Shown here: positions 37,326 through 46,327 of the stretch, one piece after another
How the letters are laid out: every line of letters begins with the position of its first letter
How positions within the stretch are numbered: the stretch's first letter is position 1
Assembly: GCA_900319835.1 (NCBI GenBank)
Contig: ONPY01000002.1
Coordinates: forward strand, 9,225-73,224
Length of the DNA stretch: 64,000 bases
Origin: an uncultured Eubacteriales bacterium
Lineage (GTDB): Bacteria > Bacillota_A > Clostridia > Oscillospirales > Oscillospiraceae
Reading direction: 5' to 3'
The notes under the pieces: generated by a model
Told to the model about the DNA's origin: nothing
The model's input: only the letters and a program-made list of their open reading frames with translations
The model's database searches: none
Program-made: the position numbers and the translations under genes

Positions 37326-37724
37326 TTATGCGATGACGACGAGAGGAGTGTCGGTCTCGACGACAGCGCCCTTGCTGACCAGAATCTGGGCGACAGTGCC
37401 GGTCTTGGTGGAGACGACCTCGTTCTCCATCTTCATGGCCTCCAGGATGATGAGCACGTCGCCCTCATTGACCTGCTGGCCCTGGGTGACGTTGATCTTG
37501 AGGATGTTGCCGGGCATGGGGCTCTTGACGGTCTCACCGCCGGCGACGGCCACGGGGGCAGCGGCGGCAGCGGGGGCGGCGGCAGCCACGGGGACAGCCG
37601 CGACAGGGGCGGCAGCGGCGGGAGCGGCAGGGGCGGCGAGCGCGTACTCGTCCACCAGCATGGCCTGGCCTTCTTCGACCTCGACCTCATAAACGCGGTT
37701 GTTCAGGGTAACCTTATACTTCAT
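37326..37724 (-). CDS. Biotin carrier protein of the decarboxylase pump
   Basis: 132 residues. The C-terminal biotinyl domain has EAMKMENEV with the biotin-accepting Lys. A flexible Ala/Pro/Val linker (about 30-60) joins it to a short N-terminal segment MKYKVTLNNRVYEVEVEEG. It carries CO2 from the alpha subunit to the beta subunit. It overlaps the gamma gene by 11 bp. In many oxaloacetate decarboxylases this domain is fused to the alpha subunit; here it stands alone, as in glutaconyl- and methylmalonyl-CoA decarboxylases. Confidence 0.94.
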   Translation of the reverse strand: MKYKVTLNNRVYEVEVEEGQAMLVDEYALAAPAAPAAAAPVAAVPVAAAAPAAAAAPVAVAGGETVKSPMPGNILKINVTQGQQVNEGDVLIILEAMKMENEVVSTKTGTVAQILVSKGAVVETDTPLVVIA

Positions 37725-38073
37725 CGTTCTTAACCTCCCGGATGGAAATGAATCGCAGTTCGTTCAGGGGCTTGCCCAGGGTGTCGGCCACAATGGCCAT
37801 GCACATGGCAGCGTCGCGGGGATCGGTGTCATAGAGCTTCAGCTCGCCGGCGGTGCCGGGGGCGGGTTCGGCCTTGACAGGCGCGGGAGCCGGGACGGCA
37901 GCGGGGACGGGAGCCGCGTCCGCAGGGACGGGCCGTGCCTTTTTGCGGGCCATGATCTTGCCCATGGCAAGGATCACGCACATCAGCAGGACCAGCCCGA
38001 AGAACACCACCAGGTAACCCAGCAGCGCGTAGCCCGCGGCGTTGCCCACGGAGATGTTTACCAGATCAATCAC
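37714..38073 (-). CDS. OadG-like gamma subunit
   Basis: 119-residue small membrane subunit: one N-terminal transmembrane helix (about 12-36), a basic stop-transfer (KIMARKKARP), a Pro/Ala linker and a hydrophilic C-terminal tail ending FISIREVKNDEV. Such gamma subunits assemble the alpha-beta complex. The start is GTG with AGGAGG 7 bases upstream. It sits between the alpha and biotin-carrier genes. Confidence 0.85.
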   Translation of the reverse strand: MIDLVNISVGNAAGYALLGYLVVFFGLVLLMCVILAMGKIMARKKARPVPADAAPVPAAVPAPAPVKAEPAPGTAGELKLYDTDPRDAAMCMAIVADTLGKPLNELRFISIREVKNDEV

Positions 38074-38085
38074 AGGACATCCTCC

Positions 38086-39468
38086 TTACAGCTTCTCGAT
38101 GGAGTAACGGACGACCTTCTCCTCATCGGCCTTGCGCTGCTCGAAGAACTTCTCGGCCACCGGCGGGAAGGCGATGTAGCTGAGCACGTCCTCCTCACAG
38201 CGGGCGGTGTCACCCAGCTCGGCCGCAGCCTTCTCATAGATGTCGGCGGGCAGGGTATCGGCGTAGCGGCCCTCGATGGGCTTGTCGTCGCCCAGGATCT
38301 TGGCCCGGACCTCGGGGTCGATGGGGGCGGGGGTCTTGCCGTATTCGCCGCGGCAGTAGGCCTTCATCTCGGCGCCCACGTTCTTGTAGCGCTCGCCGGC
38401 CAGGACGTTCTGCACGGCCTGGGTGCCGACCAGCTGGCTTGTGGGAGTGACCAGCGGGGGATAGCCCATGTCGGCGCGGACCCGCGGGGTCTCCAGCAGA
38501 GCCTCCTCATAGCGGTCCAGAGCGCCCAGCATCTTCATCTGGCTGAGCAGGTTGGAGAGCATGCCGCCGGGGATCTGATAGGTCAGGCACTGGGTGTCGG
38601 TGGCCATGGAGATGGGGTTGAGCGTGCCGTCGGCCAGGAAGTCGGCGCGGATGGGCTTGAAGAAGTCAGCCATCTGGTGCAGGATCTCGGGATCGAGACC
38701 CGTGTCGTAGCCCATCTCACGGAAGGTGTACTCCAGAGTCTCGGTGGCGGGCTGACTGGTGCCGCCGGAGAAGGGGGAGATGGCGGTGTCGATGACGTCG
38801 GCGCCGGCCTCGACCGCCTTCAGATAGGTCATGAAGGCCAGACCCGGGGTGCAGTGGGTGTGCACCACCACGGGCAGGTCCACCGCGTCCTTGATGGCGG
38901 CGACCAGATCGTAGGCGGGCTTGGGGGAGAGAATGCCGGCCATGTCCTTGATGCAGATGGTGCTGACGCCCATGGCTTTGAGCTCCTTGGACATCTCCAC
39001 ATACTTCTCCAGCGTGTGGACAGGGGAGGTGGTGTAGGAGATGGCGCCGGAGGCCATGGCGCCGGAGGCGACGGTCTCCTCAATGGCGACCTTCAGGTTG
39101 TCCAGGTCGTTGAGCGCGTCGAAGATGCGGATGATGTCGATGCCGTTGCGGACGGCGGCGCGGACGAAGCGGCGCACCACATCGTCGCTGTAGTGCTTGT
39201 AGCCCAGAATGTTCTGACCTCTGAGCAGCATCTGCAGCTTGGTGTTGGGCATTTTGGCGCGGATCTTGCGCAGCCGCTCCCAGGGGTCCTCGTTCAGGAA
39301 GCGCAGGCAGACGTCAAAGGTGGCGCCGCCCCAGCATTCCACAGAGTAAAAGCCGGCTTTGTCGATGGTCTCGAGGATCGGCTCAAACTGGTCGTAGCCG
39401 AGCCGCGTCGCCACCAGACTCTGGTTTGCGTCCCGCAGGATGGTTTCGGTGAACTGTACTTTCTTCAT
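38086..39468 (-). CDS. oadA: Oxaloacetate decarboxylase alpha subunit (carboxyltransferase)
   Basis: 460-residue carboxyltransferase moving CO2 from oxaloacetate to biotin. N-terminal ETILRDANQSLVATRL and ECWGGATFDVCLRFLNEDPW are classic, as is the lysine region ICIKDMAGILSP; HTHCTPGLA provides metal ligands. It lacks the fused biotin domain, which is encoded separately. GAGGAGG precedes the ATG. Pyruvate carboxylase subunit B is the close alternative, but adjacency to citrate lyase and the Na+ pump beta/gamma genes favours oxaloacetate decarboxylase. Confidence 0.92.
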   Translation of the reverse strand: MKKVQFTETILRDANQSLVATRLGYDQFEPILETIDKAGFYSVECWGGATFDVCLRFLNEDPWERLRKIRAKMPNTKLQMLLRGQNILGYKHYSDDVVRRFVRAAVRNGIDIIRIFDALNDLDNLKVAIEETVASGAMASGAISYTTSPVHTLEKYVEMSKELKAMGVSTICIKDMAGILSPKPAYDLVAAIKDAVDLPVVVHTHCTPGLAFMTYLKAVEAGADVIDTAISPFSGGTSQPATETLEYTFREMGYDTGLDPEILHQMADFFKPIRADFLADGTLNPISMATDTQCLTYQIPGGMLSNLLSQMKMLGALDRYEEALLETPRVRADMGYPPLVTPTSQLVGTQAVQNVLAGERYKNVGAEMKAYCRGEYGKTPAPIDPEVRAKILGDDKPIEGRYADTLPADIYEKAAAELGDTARCEEDVLSYIAFPPVAEKFFEQRKADEEKVVRYSIEKL

Positions 39469-39485
39469 GCGTACCTCCTCTGTTT

Positions 39486-40859
39486 CTATTCCAAACTTGT
39501 TTGCTTACAGCTTGATTTTGCCGCGTCCTGCCGCCAGTCCAGGAGAAAATAGCTCACGGCCAGCAGATCGGCGCAGCCGCCGGGGGAGAGATTGCGCGAG
39601 ATATAAGCCTGATCCAGGGAAATCACCGTCTCCCGGTCGGGCCGGGGCAGGAGACGCCCGGCCTCCTCGGCGGCCCATGCCGCCTGCTCTTCGCCGCCCC
39701 GGGCGAGCATATTGCTGTCGGTGCCGCGGGCAATCAGATGCAGCAGGGCGGCGACGCCCGCGTCGTTGCGGCACATCCCCTCGGACAGGCAGTTTTCCAG
39801 GGTGGGAATACCCCATTTTAACACACCGGGCAGGCCTTCGGCAAGCTCGCCGCGGATTCCTGCAAAGCTTTTTTCGAGATAGAGCCGCTCGCCCGCCGTA
39901 CGGGGGGCGCCCCTGGCGCGGATGGCGGCAAAGTCCGCCTCCACAGCGTCCCGGCAGAGCGCCGCGGCCTCGGCTGCGATCCGCTCCGGATCGCGGCAGG
40001 GGGCCTCCGGCGACCAGAGTCTGCCGATAGCGCCGCAGACCGTACCGAGGGTGAAGATCGCGCCCTTGTGGGTGTTGACGCCGCCGGTGGCCGCCAGCAT
40101 GGCGCTGTCCGCCTCCAGCCCCCGCTGCCGCAGCCGGTCAAAGGCCGCTGGCGCGGGCTGCGTCCGGGCATCAACGCCGATGGTAAAGCAGTCGCCCCAA
40201 AAGCCGCAGAGGGCGCGGGCGCTGCGGTAGAAGGTGTCGGGCTCCATATCCCGGTGGGAGCCGTTGTTGTTCAGGTCCACCAGCCCCGGCTTCGGGGTGG
40301 TGTTGACCTCATCGATCAGCGCGGCGGTGGCGAGCGCGTCCACGCGCTCAGCGTCCTTTTTCAAAAGGCTCACCGTCAGAATCTTCCGCACGGCGCGCTG
40401 GAGATCGCCCGCGCTGTGGGCGCGGCGGGAGGCGCACTCCTTGCCCGGCCTGCCGCAGACAATGCAGCAGCGGGGCGTCTCACGGTCGAGCTTCCGCCCG
40501 TCCGGTGCGATCACGTCCATGTCGAAGAGCCGGCCCATTGGGTCGTCCTCTTCAATTTCCAGACACAGCGCCTTGAGTGCTTCCGCCCCGGCGTCGGCGG
40601 AGAGCAACAGCTCCGGCCCGGTGGGGGCCAGCTGCTCCTCCCGGCGGAGAACCGGGATGCCGCTTTGCCTCAGCGTGGCTTCCAGACGGCGGACGCCCTC
40701 CCGGTAGCCCCGGCGGATCAGCGGACTGTCCTTGATGGGGCCGGGGATGTTCATGCAAAAGGAGATCAGGGGCCGGCCGGTTTCCGTCAGCAGCGCCTGC
40801 TGCCGGAAGGCCCGGCGCTCGCGGGCGTCCAGCATCTCCTGTAGAGTGATTTCTCTCAT
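39486..40859 (-). CDS. citXG: CitX-CitG fusion (citrate lyase prosthetic group synthesis and transfer)
   Basis: 457-residue bifunctional protein. The N-terminal ~170 residues are CitX-like (holo-ACP synthase attaching the phosphoribosyl dephospho-CoA arm to CitD), with ERRAFRQQALLTETGRPLIS and SFCMNIPGPIKDS. The C-terminal part is CitG-like (2'-(5''-triphosphoribosyl)-3'-dephospho-CoA synthase), with EVNTTPKPGLVDLNNNGSHRDM and ATGGVNTHKGAIFTLG. Such fusions are known in other citrate fermenters. It lies 17 bases upstream of oadA and 9 bases after citC. Confidence 0.92.
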   Translation of the reverse strand: MREITLQEMLDARERRAFRQQALLTETGRPLISFCMNIPGPIKDSPLIRRGYREGVRRLEATLRQSGIPVLRREEQLAPTGPELLLSADAGAEALKALCLEIEEDDPMGRLFDMDVIAPDGRKLDRETPRCCIVCGRPGKECASRRAHSAGDLQRAVRKILTVSLLKKDAERVDALATAALIDEVNTTPKPGLVDLNNNGSHRDMEPDTFYRSARALCGFWGDCFTIGVDARTQPAPAAFDRLRQRGLEADSAMLAATGGVNTHKGAIFTLGTVCGAIGRLWSPEAPCRDPERIAAEAAALCRDAVEADFAAIRARGAPRTAGERLYLEKSFAGIRGELAEGLPGVLKWGIPTLENCLSEGMCRNDAGVAALLHLIARGTDSNMLARGGEEQAAWAAEEAGRLLPRPDRETVISLDQAYISRNLSPGGCADLLAVSYFLLDWRQDAAKSSCKQTSLE

Positions 40860-40868
40860 ACCGCGCCC

Positions 40869-41906
40869 TCAGTAGTGCCGGGGGTCCGGCATGGCGCGGA
40901 TGGCGGCAATGACGGGAGCCGCCGCGTCACTCATAAAATAGTCGTAGGTGGCCGCGGGCAGCAGTTGCCGGTAGTCCTCAAGCCTGCCGTCGTGGATGGC
41001 CTGGCGCACGGTGCTGGCGCTGACGATCTCGCCGGCTGCCTGGAGTCTGGGAATCTCCCGGAAGGCAAGGCCCATCTGCGGCAGCAGCTCCGCCATGCTC
41101 CGGTTGTACAGCGCGGTGACGTGGCTGCTCTTCTCCTCGCCCACGTAGCGGGCCGAGAGGTTCAGCGCGGCGGCGATTTTTGCAAACACCGCCAGATCCA
41201 GCCGCGCGTGGGCCAGAATGGCCTCGTCCTCATCCCGCAGAAAGTAGCTGGGGAAGGTGGCGGAGGAGATGATATAGGGGCCGGATTCGTGGAAGATCAC
41301 GTTTTCGAGATCGGCCACACCCGCCTGCACCAGCATTTTGCGCACGGCAAAGGGGATGGGGCCCGCCTCCTCCCGCAGGAGGAAGAGGTGAACAAAGGCG
41401 TTCTCCTTTGCCGCGGTCTCGATCAGGTAGCGGTGGCCCAGGGTGAAGGGGTTGGCGTTCATCACCACGGCGGCGCACTGGCCCTCCCGCTTCGTCTTCT
41501 CCAGAGAGCGGAGATAGCGGGCAAAGCCGTCCCGTCGGTTTTCCAGAAAGACCAGCGAGCCGTCCACCCGGGCGATCTCATAAAAACCGAGATCCTTGAA
41601 AATGCGCTCGTTCTTGAGTTTGGTGTATAGGAAAACATGGCTGTTGCCGAGATTGACCTGGCGCTCCATCAGGTGGCTGACCACCTGGTTCATCAGTCCC
41701 TCCCCCCGGTGCTCCGAGGAGACGGCCAGACACCGGAGCGTGTTGTGGAAGCTGCTGCCGCAGGCAATCAGCTCGCCGTCGTCAAAGACGCCGCAGCTGT
41801 AGTCCAGATTCCGGTCGCGGCGGATGCCCTCCTGCTCAAGGAGCGCGTCCATCTGCGCCTGGGTCCTCAGATCCCGCGGAGAGATTTCACTCAGGGAAAC
41901 GGCCAT
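40869..41906 (-). CDS. citC: Citrate lyase ligase (acetate:SH-citrate lyase ligase)
   Basis: 345-residue enzyme that acetylates the thiol of the CitD prosthetic group with acetate and ATP, activating citrate lyase (EC 6.2.1.22). The N-terminal GNAT-like region includes SSEHRGEGLMNQVVSHLM; the C-terminal nucleotidyltransferase has VMNANPFTLGHRYLIE and ISASTVRQ-type text (IVSASTVRQAI). Two ATGs are present; the second (41906) has GAGG at proper spacing and is preferred. Confidence 0.94.
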   Translation of the reverse strand: MAVSLSEISPRDLRTQAQMDALLEQEGIRRDRNLDYSCGVFDDGELIACGSSFHNTLRCLAVSSEHRGEGLMNQVVSHLMERQVNLGNSHVFLYTKLKNERIFKDLGFYEIARVDGSLVFLENRRDGFARYLRSLEKTKREGQCAAVVMNANPFTLGHRYLIETAAKENAFVHLFLLREEAGPIPFAVRKMLVQAGVADLENVIFHESGPYIISSATFPSYFLRDEDEAILAHARLDLAVFAKIAAALNLSARYVGEEKSSHVTALYNRSMAELLPQMGLAFREIPRLQAAGEIVSASTVRQAIHDGRLEDYRQLLPAATYDYFMSDAAAPVIAAIRAMPDPRHY

Positions 41907-41939
41907 GAACATTACCTCACTGAGAAAGAATAGGGCTCT

Positions 41940-41968
41940 GCCCTCCGCCGGGGAGCCCGGCGGAGGGC
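41940..41968 (-). terminator. Intercistronic hairpin between the citrate transporter and citC
   Basis: Perfect 13-bp GC stem (GCCCTCCGCCGGG and complement, loop of 3), 10 bases past the transporter stop, followed on the minus strand by AGAGCCCTATTCTTTCTC. Poor T-run; probably partial termination or mRNA processing within the cluster. Confidence 0.5.
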
Positions 41969-41978
41969 GGGAAAGAGC

Positions 41979-43382
41979 TTACATAATGCCAACGATCATG
42001 GCGAATACCATGCACAGGATGGAGAAGGCCCAGACGTACAGGAAGCTCGCCTTGATGTGGTCTTTGATGTCGATATCGGCAAGGCCGATGCCGAGCAGGG
42101 TTGCGGGGACCATGGGGGAGATGAAGGTGGCGCAGTTGCGGCAGACGACCATGGCAACCGCGATGGGCAGAGCGTTGACGCCGAAGGCCTGGCCGATGCC
42201 GATGACGACCGGCAGCATGCCGTAGAAGTAGGAGTCGGTATCAAAGGCCAGAGCCAGAGGCACGGACAGCACGCCGATGATGAGGGGCAGCTGACGGCCC
42301 AGGGCGGCGGGCAGGAAGCCGGCCACCATGTTGGCAAGGCAGCGCACCACGGAGGGCAGCGCGTCGGGGGGCAGCTCCATGGTCTTGGCGGAGATGACCT
42401 TGCCGTCGGCGCCCATGCTGGAGGTGAGGATGCCCATGAGAACGGCGGCGCCCATCAGGGTGGAGCACATCATCAGAGCGGGACCGGCGTGGAGGTTGAT
42501 GATCTTCTTGTGCATCTTGGCGGTGAAGCCGTAGTTGACGAAGAGGGCCACGGCGACGCCGATCATGAAGGGGAAGTAGCTGGGGAACACGTCCCAGATC
42601 AGCATGGCGATGACAGCGATGGTCAGCAGAATGTTGAAGATGAAGAGCTTGGGGCGGGCCAGCTCGTTGTCGCTCTGGGCGGCAGCGGCGGTCTCCTGCA
42701 GCTCCACGGTGCCCTCGATCTCAGCGAGCTTGCCGTGCAGGCCGGCGCCGCGGCGCTTCTCCTGCCAGCCGGCGAGGAACGCGTGGGCCAGAGCCAGGAC
42801 GATGCCGAAGATCTGGATGGGGAGGATGGTCTTCCACAGCTCGCCGGCCTCAATGCCGAGGACGGAAGCGGCGCGCATGGTGGGGCCGGCCCAGGGCATC
42901 AGGTTCAGAACGCCCATGGCCAGAACCGCGATGCGCAGCAGGGTGGTGGGGCGCATGTGCATCCGCTTGTAGACGGGCAGCATAGCGGGGACCACGATGC
43001 AGAAGGTGGAGGCACCGCCGCCGTCCAGATGACCGACGAGGGCGATGATGCAGGTGACGAGGGCGACGCCGATGACGTTGTCACCCACCAGGGTCATCAG
43101 CTTGCCGATGATGACGTCGAACATGCCGGCGTCGGTCATGATGCCGAAGTACAGCACGCTGAAGACGAACAGGGCGGCGGTGGGGCCGGTGCTGTTGAAA
43201 CCGGCCTTGATCATGGCGGCGATGTCGTCAAAGCTGTGGCGGCCGGCAATCACCAGGATCAGCGCCAGGATCGTGGGCCACACGATAAAGGCGATGGCGG
43301 GCTGGGTCTTACTCTTGAACAGGGTGACGACGATGGCAACAATGGTCAGTAAACCAAGGATGCCAACCAGGGTTTCACTCAT
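41979..43382 (-). CDS. CitMHS family citrate transporter
   Basis: 467-residue membrane protein with about twelve hydrophobic segments. Family text includes FSVLYFGIMTDAGMFDVIIG, ALVGHLDGGGASTFCIVVPA and NLMPWAGPTMRAASVL. CitMHS members import citrate as a metal complex (Mg2+, Ca2+ or others) with protons. AGAGAGG precedes the ATG, 52 bases after citF. Its place inside the citrate lyase cluster makes citrate the likely substrate. Classical fermenters use CitS/CitT-type carriers here, so the choice of a metal-citrate symporter is notable. Confidence 0.9.
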   Translation of the reverse strand: MSETLVGILGLLTIVAIVVTLFKSKTQPAIAFIVWPTILALILVIAGRHSFDDIAAMIKAGFNSTGPTAALFVFSVLYFGIMTDAGMFDVIIGKLMTLVGDNVIGVALVTCIIALVGHLDGGGASTFCIVVPAMLPVYKRMHMRPTTLLRIAVLAMGVLNLMPWAGPTMRAASVLGIEAGELWKTILPIQIFGIVLALAHAFLAGWQEKRRGAGLHGKLAEIEGTVELQETAAAAQSDNELARPKLFIFNILLTIAVIAMLIWDVFPSYFPFMIGVAVALFVNYGFTAKMHKKIINLHAGPALMMCSTLMGAAVLMGILTSSMGADGKVISAKTMELPPDALPSVVRCLANMVAGFLPAALGRQLPLIIGVLSVPLALAFDTDSYFYGMLPVVIGIGQAFGVNALPIAVAMVVCRNCATFISPMVPATLLGIGLADIDIKDHIKASFLYVWAFSILCMVFAMIVGIM

Positions 43383-43434
43383 TTGAATACCTCTCTCTTT
43401 TCAGTTTTTGAATGTGGCGGTGCGGTTTATAAGG

Positions 43435-44997
43435 TCAGTCCTCCAGGGTGTATGGCTTGATCTTGCGGATGACGTCCAGGATGGTGCCGTCTCTGGCTTC
43501 CAGCACGGCGACAACCTTGTCCTCCCACTGCAGATCGTCGGGGCGGCCGACCAGGGAGTAGGCCTTCTCCTTGAGCTCTTCAATGGGAACGTGCTTGATG
43601 CCGGCCTTGTCCAGGCACTCGATCAGGTCGGGGCGCAGGGGGTTGACGGCGATGCCGTAGTCGGTGACCAGCACATCCACGCAGTCGCCCGGGGTGGTGA
43701 CGGTGACCACGTGCTCGCACACGGTGGCCATGCGGCCGCGGATCAGCGGGGTGACGATGATGCAGCACTTGCTGCCCGCAGCGGTGTCGGGGTGGCCGCC
43801 GGGGGCGCCGCGGAGCACGCCGTCGGAGCCGGTGAGGACGTTGACGTTGAAGCCGGTGTCGATCTCGAGCGCTGCCAGTACAACGAAGTCCAGCTTGTTG
43901 ACAAAGGCGCCCTTGTTGGCGGGGTTGGCGTACTGCGAGGCGGACATTTCGAAGTGGTTGGGGGTCTGGTTGATGGAGTTGACGGCGTCCAGGTCAAAGT
44001 CCTGTACGTCGATGACCTTGCCGACCTTGCCCTTCTTGAGCATCTCCACCATCGGGCCGCAGATGCCGCCGATAGCCCAGCCCATCTTGATGCCGCGCTC
44101 ATCCATGTACTTTTCCAGGAACAGGTTTGCGGCGAGGGACGGGCCGCCTACGCCGGTCTGGAAGGAGAAGCCCTCCTTGAAGTACGGGGTGGCGGCGATG
44201 ACCTTGGCCACGTTCTCGGCCATCATCAGATCGCGGGGGTTCTGGCTGATGCGTGCCGCGGCGGAGGCGATCTTCTTGGGGTTGCCGATGGAGTCGACCA
44301 CCACGACGGCGTCGACGTCGATGGCTTCCACGGAGGCGGGCATGTTGGGGAAGTCCACCAGGCAGTCGGTGACGACGACCACGTGGTCGGCGTATTTCGC
44401 GTCGGTCATGGTGTAGCCCATGGAGCCGCAGTTGGACTTGCCGCCGATGCCGCGGCAGTTGCCCACACAGTCGCTGGTGGGGGCGGCGACAAAGGCGATG
44501 TCGATGTGGACCTCGCCGGCCTCAATGGCGCGGGGACGGCCGCCGTGGCTGCGGATGATGGCGCGGGTCTTCAGCTTGCCGGCGGAGACCACTTCGCCCA
44601 TTCTGCCGCGGATGCCGCTGGTCTGGATGCCGACGACCTTGCCCTGCTCGATGTAATCGGCGATGGGGTCGTGGGCGTTGCCCAGGGAGGAGGCGGCGAT
44701 GGTCAGATCCTCCAGACCCAGCTCCTCGATGGCGGCCTTCATGACCATGTTGACCACATAGTCGCCGTCACGCAGGTGGTGGTGGAAGGAGAAGGTCATG
44801 CCGCTCTTCGCGCCGCACTGCCTCAGTGCGTCGGCGATGGTCGCGACCAGCTTGCTCTCCTGGGGCTTTTCATAGCGGCGGGTGCGCGGGGCGGCCTTCT
44901 GGACGTACTTGCCGTCCATGTAATTCTTGCCCTGATAGACTTCCTTGCCGTTTTCCAGCAGGAAATCGGGAATCTCTCTGCCTACTGCGTTTTTCAT
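43435..44997 (-). CDS. citF: Citrate lyase alpha subunit (citrate CoA-transferase)
   Basis: 520-residue subunit exchanging the acetyl group of the acyl carrier for citrate (EC 2.8.3.10). Conserved text includes MTFSFHHHLRDGDYVVNMVM and NCGSMGYTMTDAKYADHVVV. The preferred ATG follows GGGAGGGAGA; a more upstream in-frame ATG lacks a site. It overlaps citE by 4 bp (ATGA). Cytoplasmic, part of the citDEF complex. Confidence 0.96.
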   Translation of the reverse strand: MKNAVGREIPDFLLENGKEVYQGKNYMDGKYVQKAAPRTRRYEKPQESKLVATIADALRQCGAKSGMTFSFHHHLRDGDYVVNMVMKAAIEELGLEDLTIAASSLGNAHDPIADYIEQGKVVGIQTSGIRGRMGEVVSAGKLKTRAIIRSHGGRPRAIEAGEVHIDIAFVAAPTSDCVGNCRGIGGKSNCGSMGYTMTDAKYADHVVVVTDCLVDFPNMPASVEAIDVDAVVVVDSIGNPKKIASAAARISQNPRDLMMAENVAKVIAATPYFKEGFSFQTGVGGPSLAANLFLEKYMDERGIKMGWAIGGICGPMVEMLKKGKVGKVIDVQDFDLDAVNSINQTPNHFEMSASQYANPANKGAFVNKLDFVVLAALEIDTGFNVNVLTGSDGVLRGAPGGHPDTAAGSKCCIIVTPLIRGRMATVCEHVVTVTTPGDCVDVLVTDYGIAVNPLRPDLIECLDKAGIKHVPIEELKEKAYSLVGRPDDLQWEDKVVAVLEARDGTILDVIRKIKPYTLED

Positions 44998-45908
44998 ACC
45001 AGATCTCCCTCCCAAAGGCCACAGGCGCGGGCCAGCTTCAAGGTTCTTTCAGCGCCGGGAATAAAGGCGATGTCGATCATCTTGCCGTCGACGGTGAAGA
45101 CGCCGACGCCCGCGGCGCTCTGCTCGCGGTAGGCGCGGACGATCTTCTCGGCCTGGCGGATCTCCTTCTCGGTGGGAGCGAAGACCTCGTGTACAAAGCG
45201 GATCTGCTTGGGGTTGATCAGGCTCTTGCCGTCAAAGCCCATGGCCTTGTTCTGGCGGACCTCGGCCTCGAAGCCCTCCTGATCGTCCAGATTGGTGAAG
45301 ACGGTGTCAAAGCACTGAATGCCGGCGGCGCGGGCGGCCAGCAGCATCTGGCCTCTGGCAAAGAGCATGTCCACCCCGTCGCGCTGGGGCGTGGTCTGCA
45401 TGCACTTGCGAAAGTCGCCGCCCGAGATGGCCACGCTGAACATCCGCTCGGAGGCGGCGCAGATCTCATAGGCGTTGAGGATACCCTTGGGGCTCTCGAG
45501 CGCGGCCATCAGCAGGGTGCGGCCCTTCTCAACGCCGAACTCCTCCTCGGCCTTCTCCACGGCCTTCTCGACCGTGAGCACGTCCTGCGCGCTTTCGCAC
45601 TTGGCAATGCGGATGCCGTCGGCCCCGCCCGCCACACAGACGCGGATGTCCTCCTGCCAGTGGGGGGTGTCCAGACCGTTGATGCGGACGATGACCTCGG
45701 TATCTCCGTAGTCGATGGTCTTGAGCGCGTGGTACAGGGAGAAGCGGGCGGCGTCCTTCTGGTTCTCGGCCACCGCGTCCTCCAGGTCCAGCATGATGCT
45801 GTCGCAGCCGTAGATATAGGCGTCCTTGATCAGGCCGGGCTTCTGCGCGTTCATGAACATCATGGTCCGGCGCAGGCGGAAGCGTTCGGGTTTCGGACGA
45901 GGAATCAT
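44994..45908 (-). CDS. citE: Citrate lyase beta subunit (citryl-ACP lyase)
   Basis: 304-residue HpcH/HpaI-fold lyase splitting citryl-carrier into oxaloacetate and acetyl-carrier (EC 4.1.3.34). It shows RRTMMFMNAQKPGLIKDAY, CDSIMLDLEDAVAENQK and VRINGLDTPHWQED. AGGTGCTGTC lies before the ATG. It overlaps citD by 4 bp and citF by 4 bp, a tightly coupled trio. Confidence 0.96.
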   Translation of the reverse strand: MIPRPKPERFRLRRTMMFMNAQKPGLIKDAYIYGCDSIMLDLEDAVAENQKDAARFSLYHALKTIDYGDTEVIVRINGLDTPHWQEDIRVCVAGGADGIRIAKCESAQDVLTVEKAVEKAEEEFGVEKGRTLLMAALESPKGILNAYEICAASERMFSVAISGGDFRKCMQTTPQRDGVDMLFARGQMLLAARAAGIQCFDTVFTNLDDQEGFEAEVRQNKAMGFDGKSLINPKQIRFVHEVFAPTEKEIRQAEKIVRAYREQSAAGVGVFTVDGKMIDIAFIPGAERTLKLARACGLWEGDLV

Positions 45909-46207
45909 CTGACAGCACCTCCCCAGGGAATATTCGCCTCGGATGCGCCGCAGCTGCGGAAGACCGCGCACTCCACGCGGGCCTTGATGGTGCAGTCCAG
46001 CGCGCCCTTGTCCACCACGGATACCCGGGCATTTTCGACACCCAGGCGCTCCAGGGTCTCCAGCACGGTGGCCTTGATCTGACGGCCGTACTGGTTCATG
46101 ACGCTGCTCTCCAGCGTCAGCTCGATCCCGTCGTCAGCGGGCTCCACCATAACCTGGGCGTCGCTGGATTCCAGCGTGCCGGCCATGGCGGCTTTCAGAA
46201 TCTCCAT
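45905..46207 (-). CDS. citD: Citrate lyase acyl carrier protein (gamma subunit)
   Basis: 100-residue carrier. The N-terminus MEILKAAMAGTLESSDAQVM holds the serine (about position 14-15) that takes the phosphoribosyl dephospho-CoA arm from CitX. The second of two nearby ATGs is chosen since AGGAGG is 7 bases upstream of it and only 1 base upstream of the first. It is the first gene of the leftward cit cluster. Confidence 0.95.
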   Translation of the reverse strand: MEILKAAMAGTLESSDAQVMVEPADDGIELTLESSVMNQYGRQIKATVLETLERLGVENARVSVVDKGALDCTIKARVECAVFRSCGASEANIPWGGAVR

Positions 46208-46255
46208 AAGCATTCCTCCTAAAACTAGATTTTGAGCGGATTTTTGCTTAGTTGA

Positions 46256-46284
46256 ATGTTACCATCGACGGGCATTTCGCGCAA
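46256..46284 (-). promoter_or_regulatory. Promoter of the citrate cluster
   Basis: Minus strand: TTGCGC (46279-46284) and TAACAT (46256-46261) with 17-base spacing, about 50 bases before the citD ATG. It sits next to the palindrome at 46306-46323. Confidence 0.55.
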
Positions 46285-46305
46285 ATTCCTTTTTGCGGGA
46301 CAAAC

Positions 46306-46323
46306 TATAAGAAATAACTTATA
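46306..46323. promoter_or_regulatory. LysR-type operator palindrome in the cit/LysR divergent region
   Basis: TATAAG-N6-CTTATA is a perfect inverted repeat located between the divergent cit and regulator promoters, just upstream of both -35 boxes. The spacing and AT-rich dyad fit a LysR-family recognition site, so the adjacent regulator probably binds here. Confidence 0.6.
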
Positions 46324-46327
46324 AGAC

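Noticed and set aside
38086..39468. Alternative call as pyruvate carboxylase subunit B
   Set aside because: The protein family is close, but the gene is coupled to the membrane pump and citrate lyase genes, and no biotin carboxylase subunit is present.
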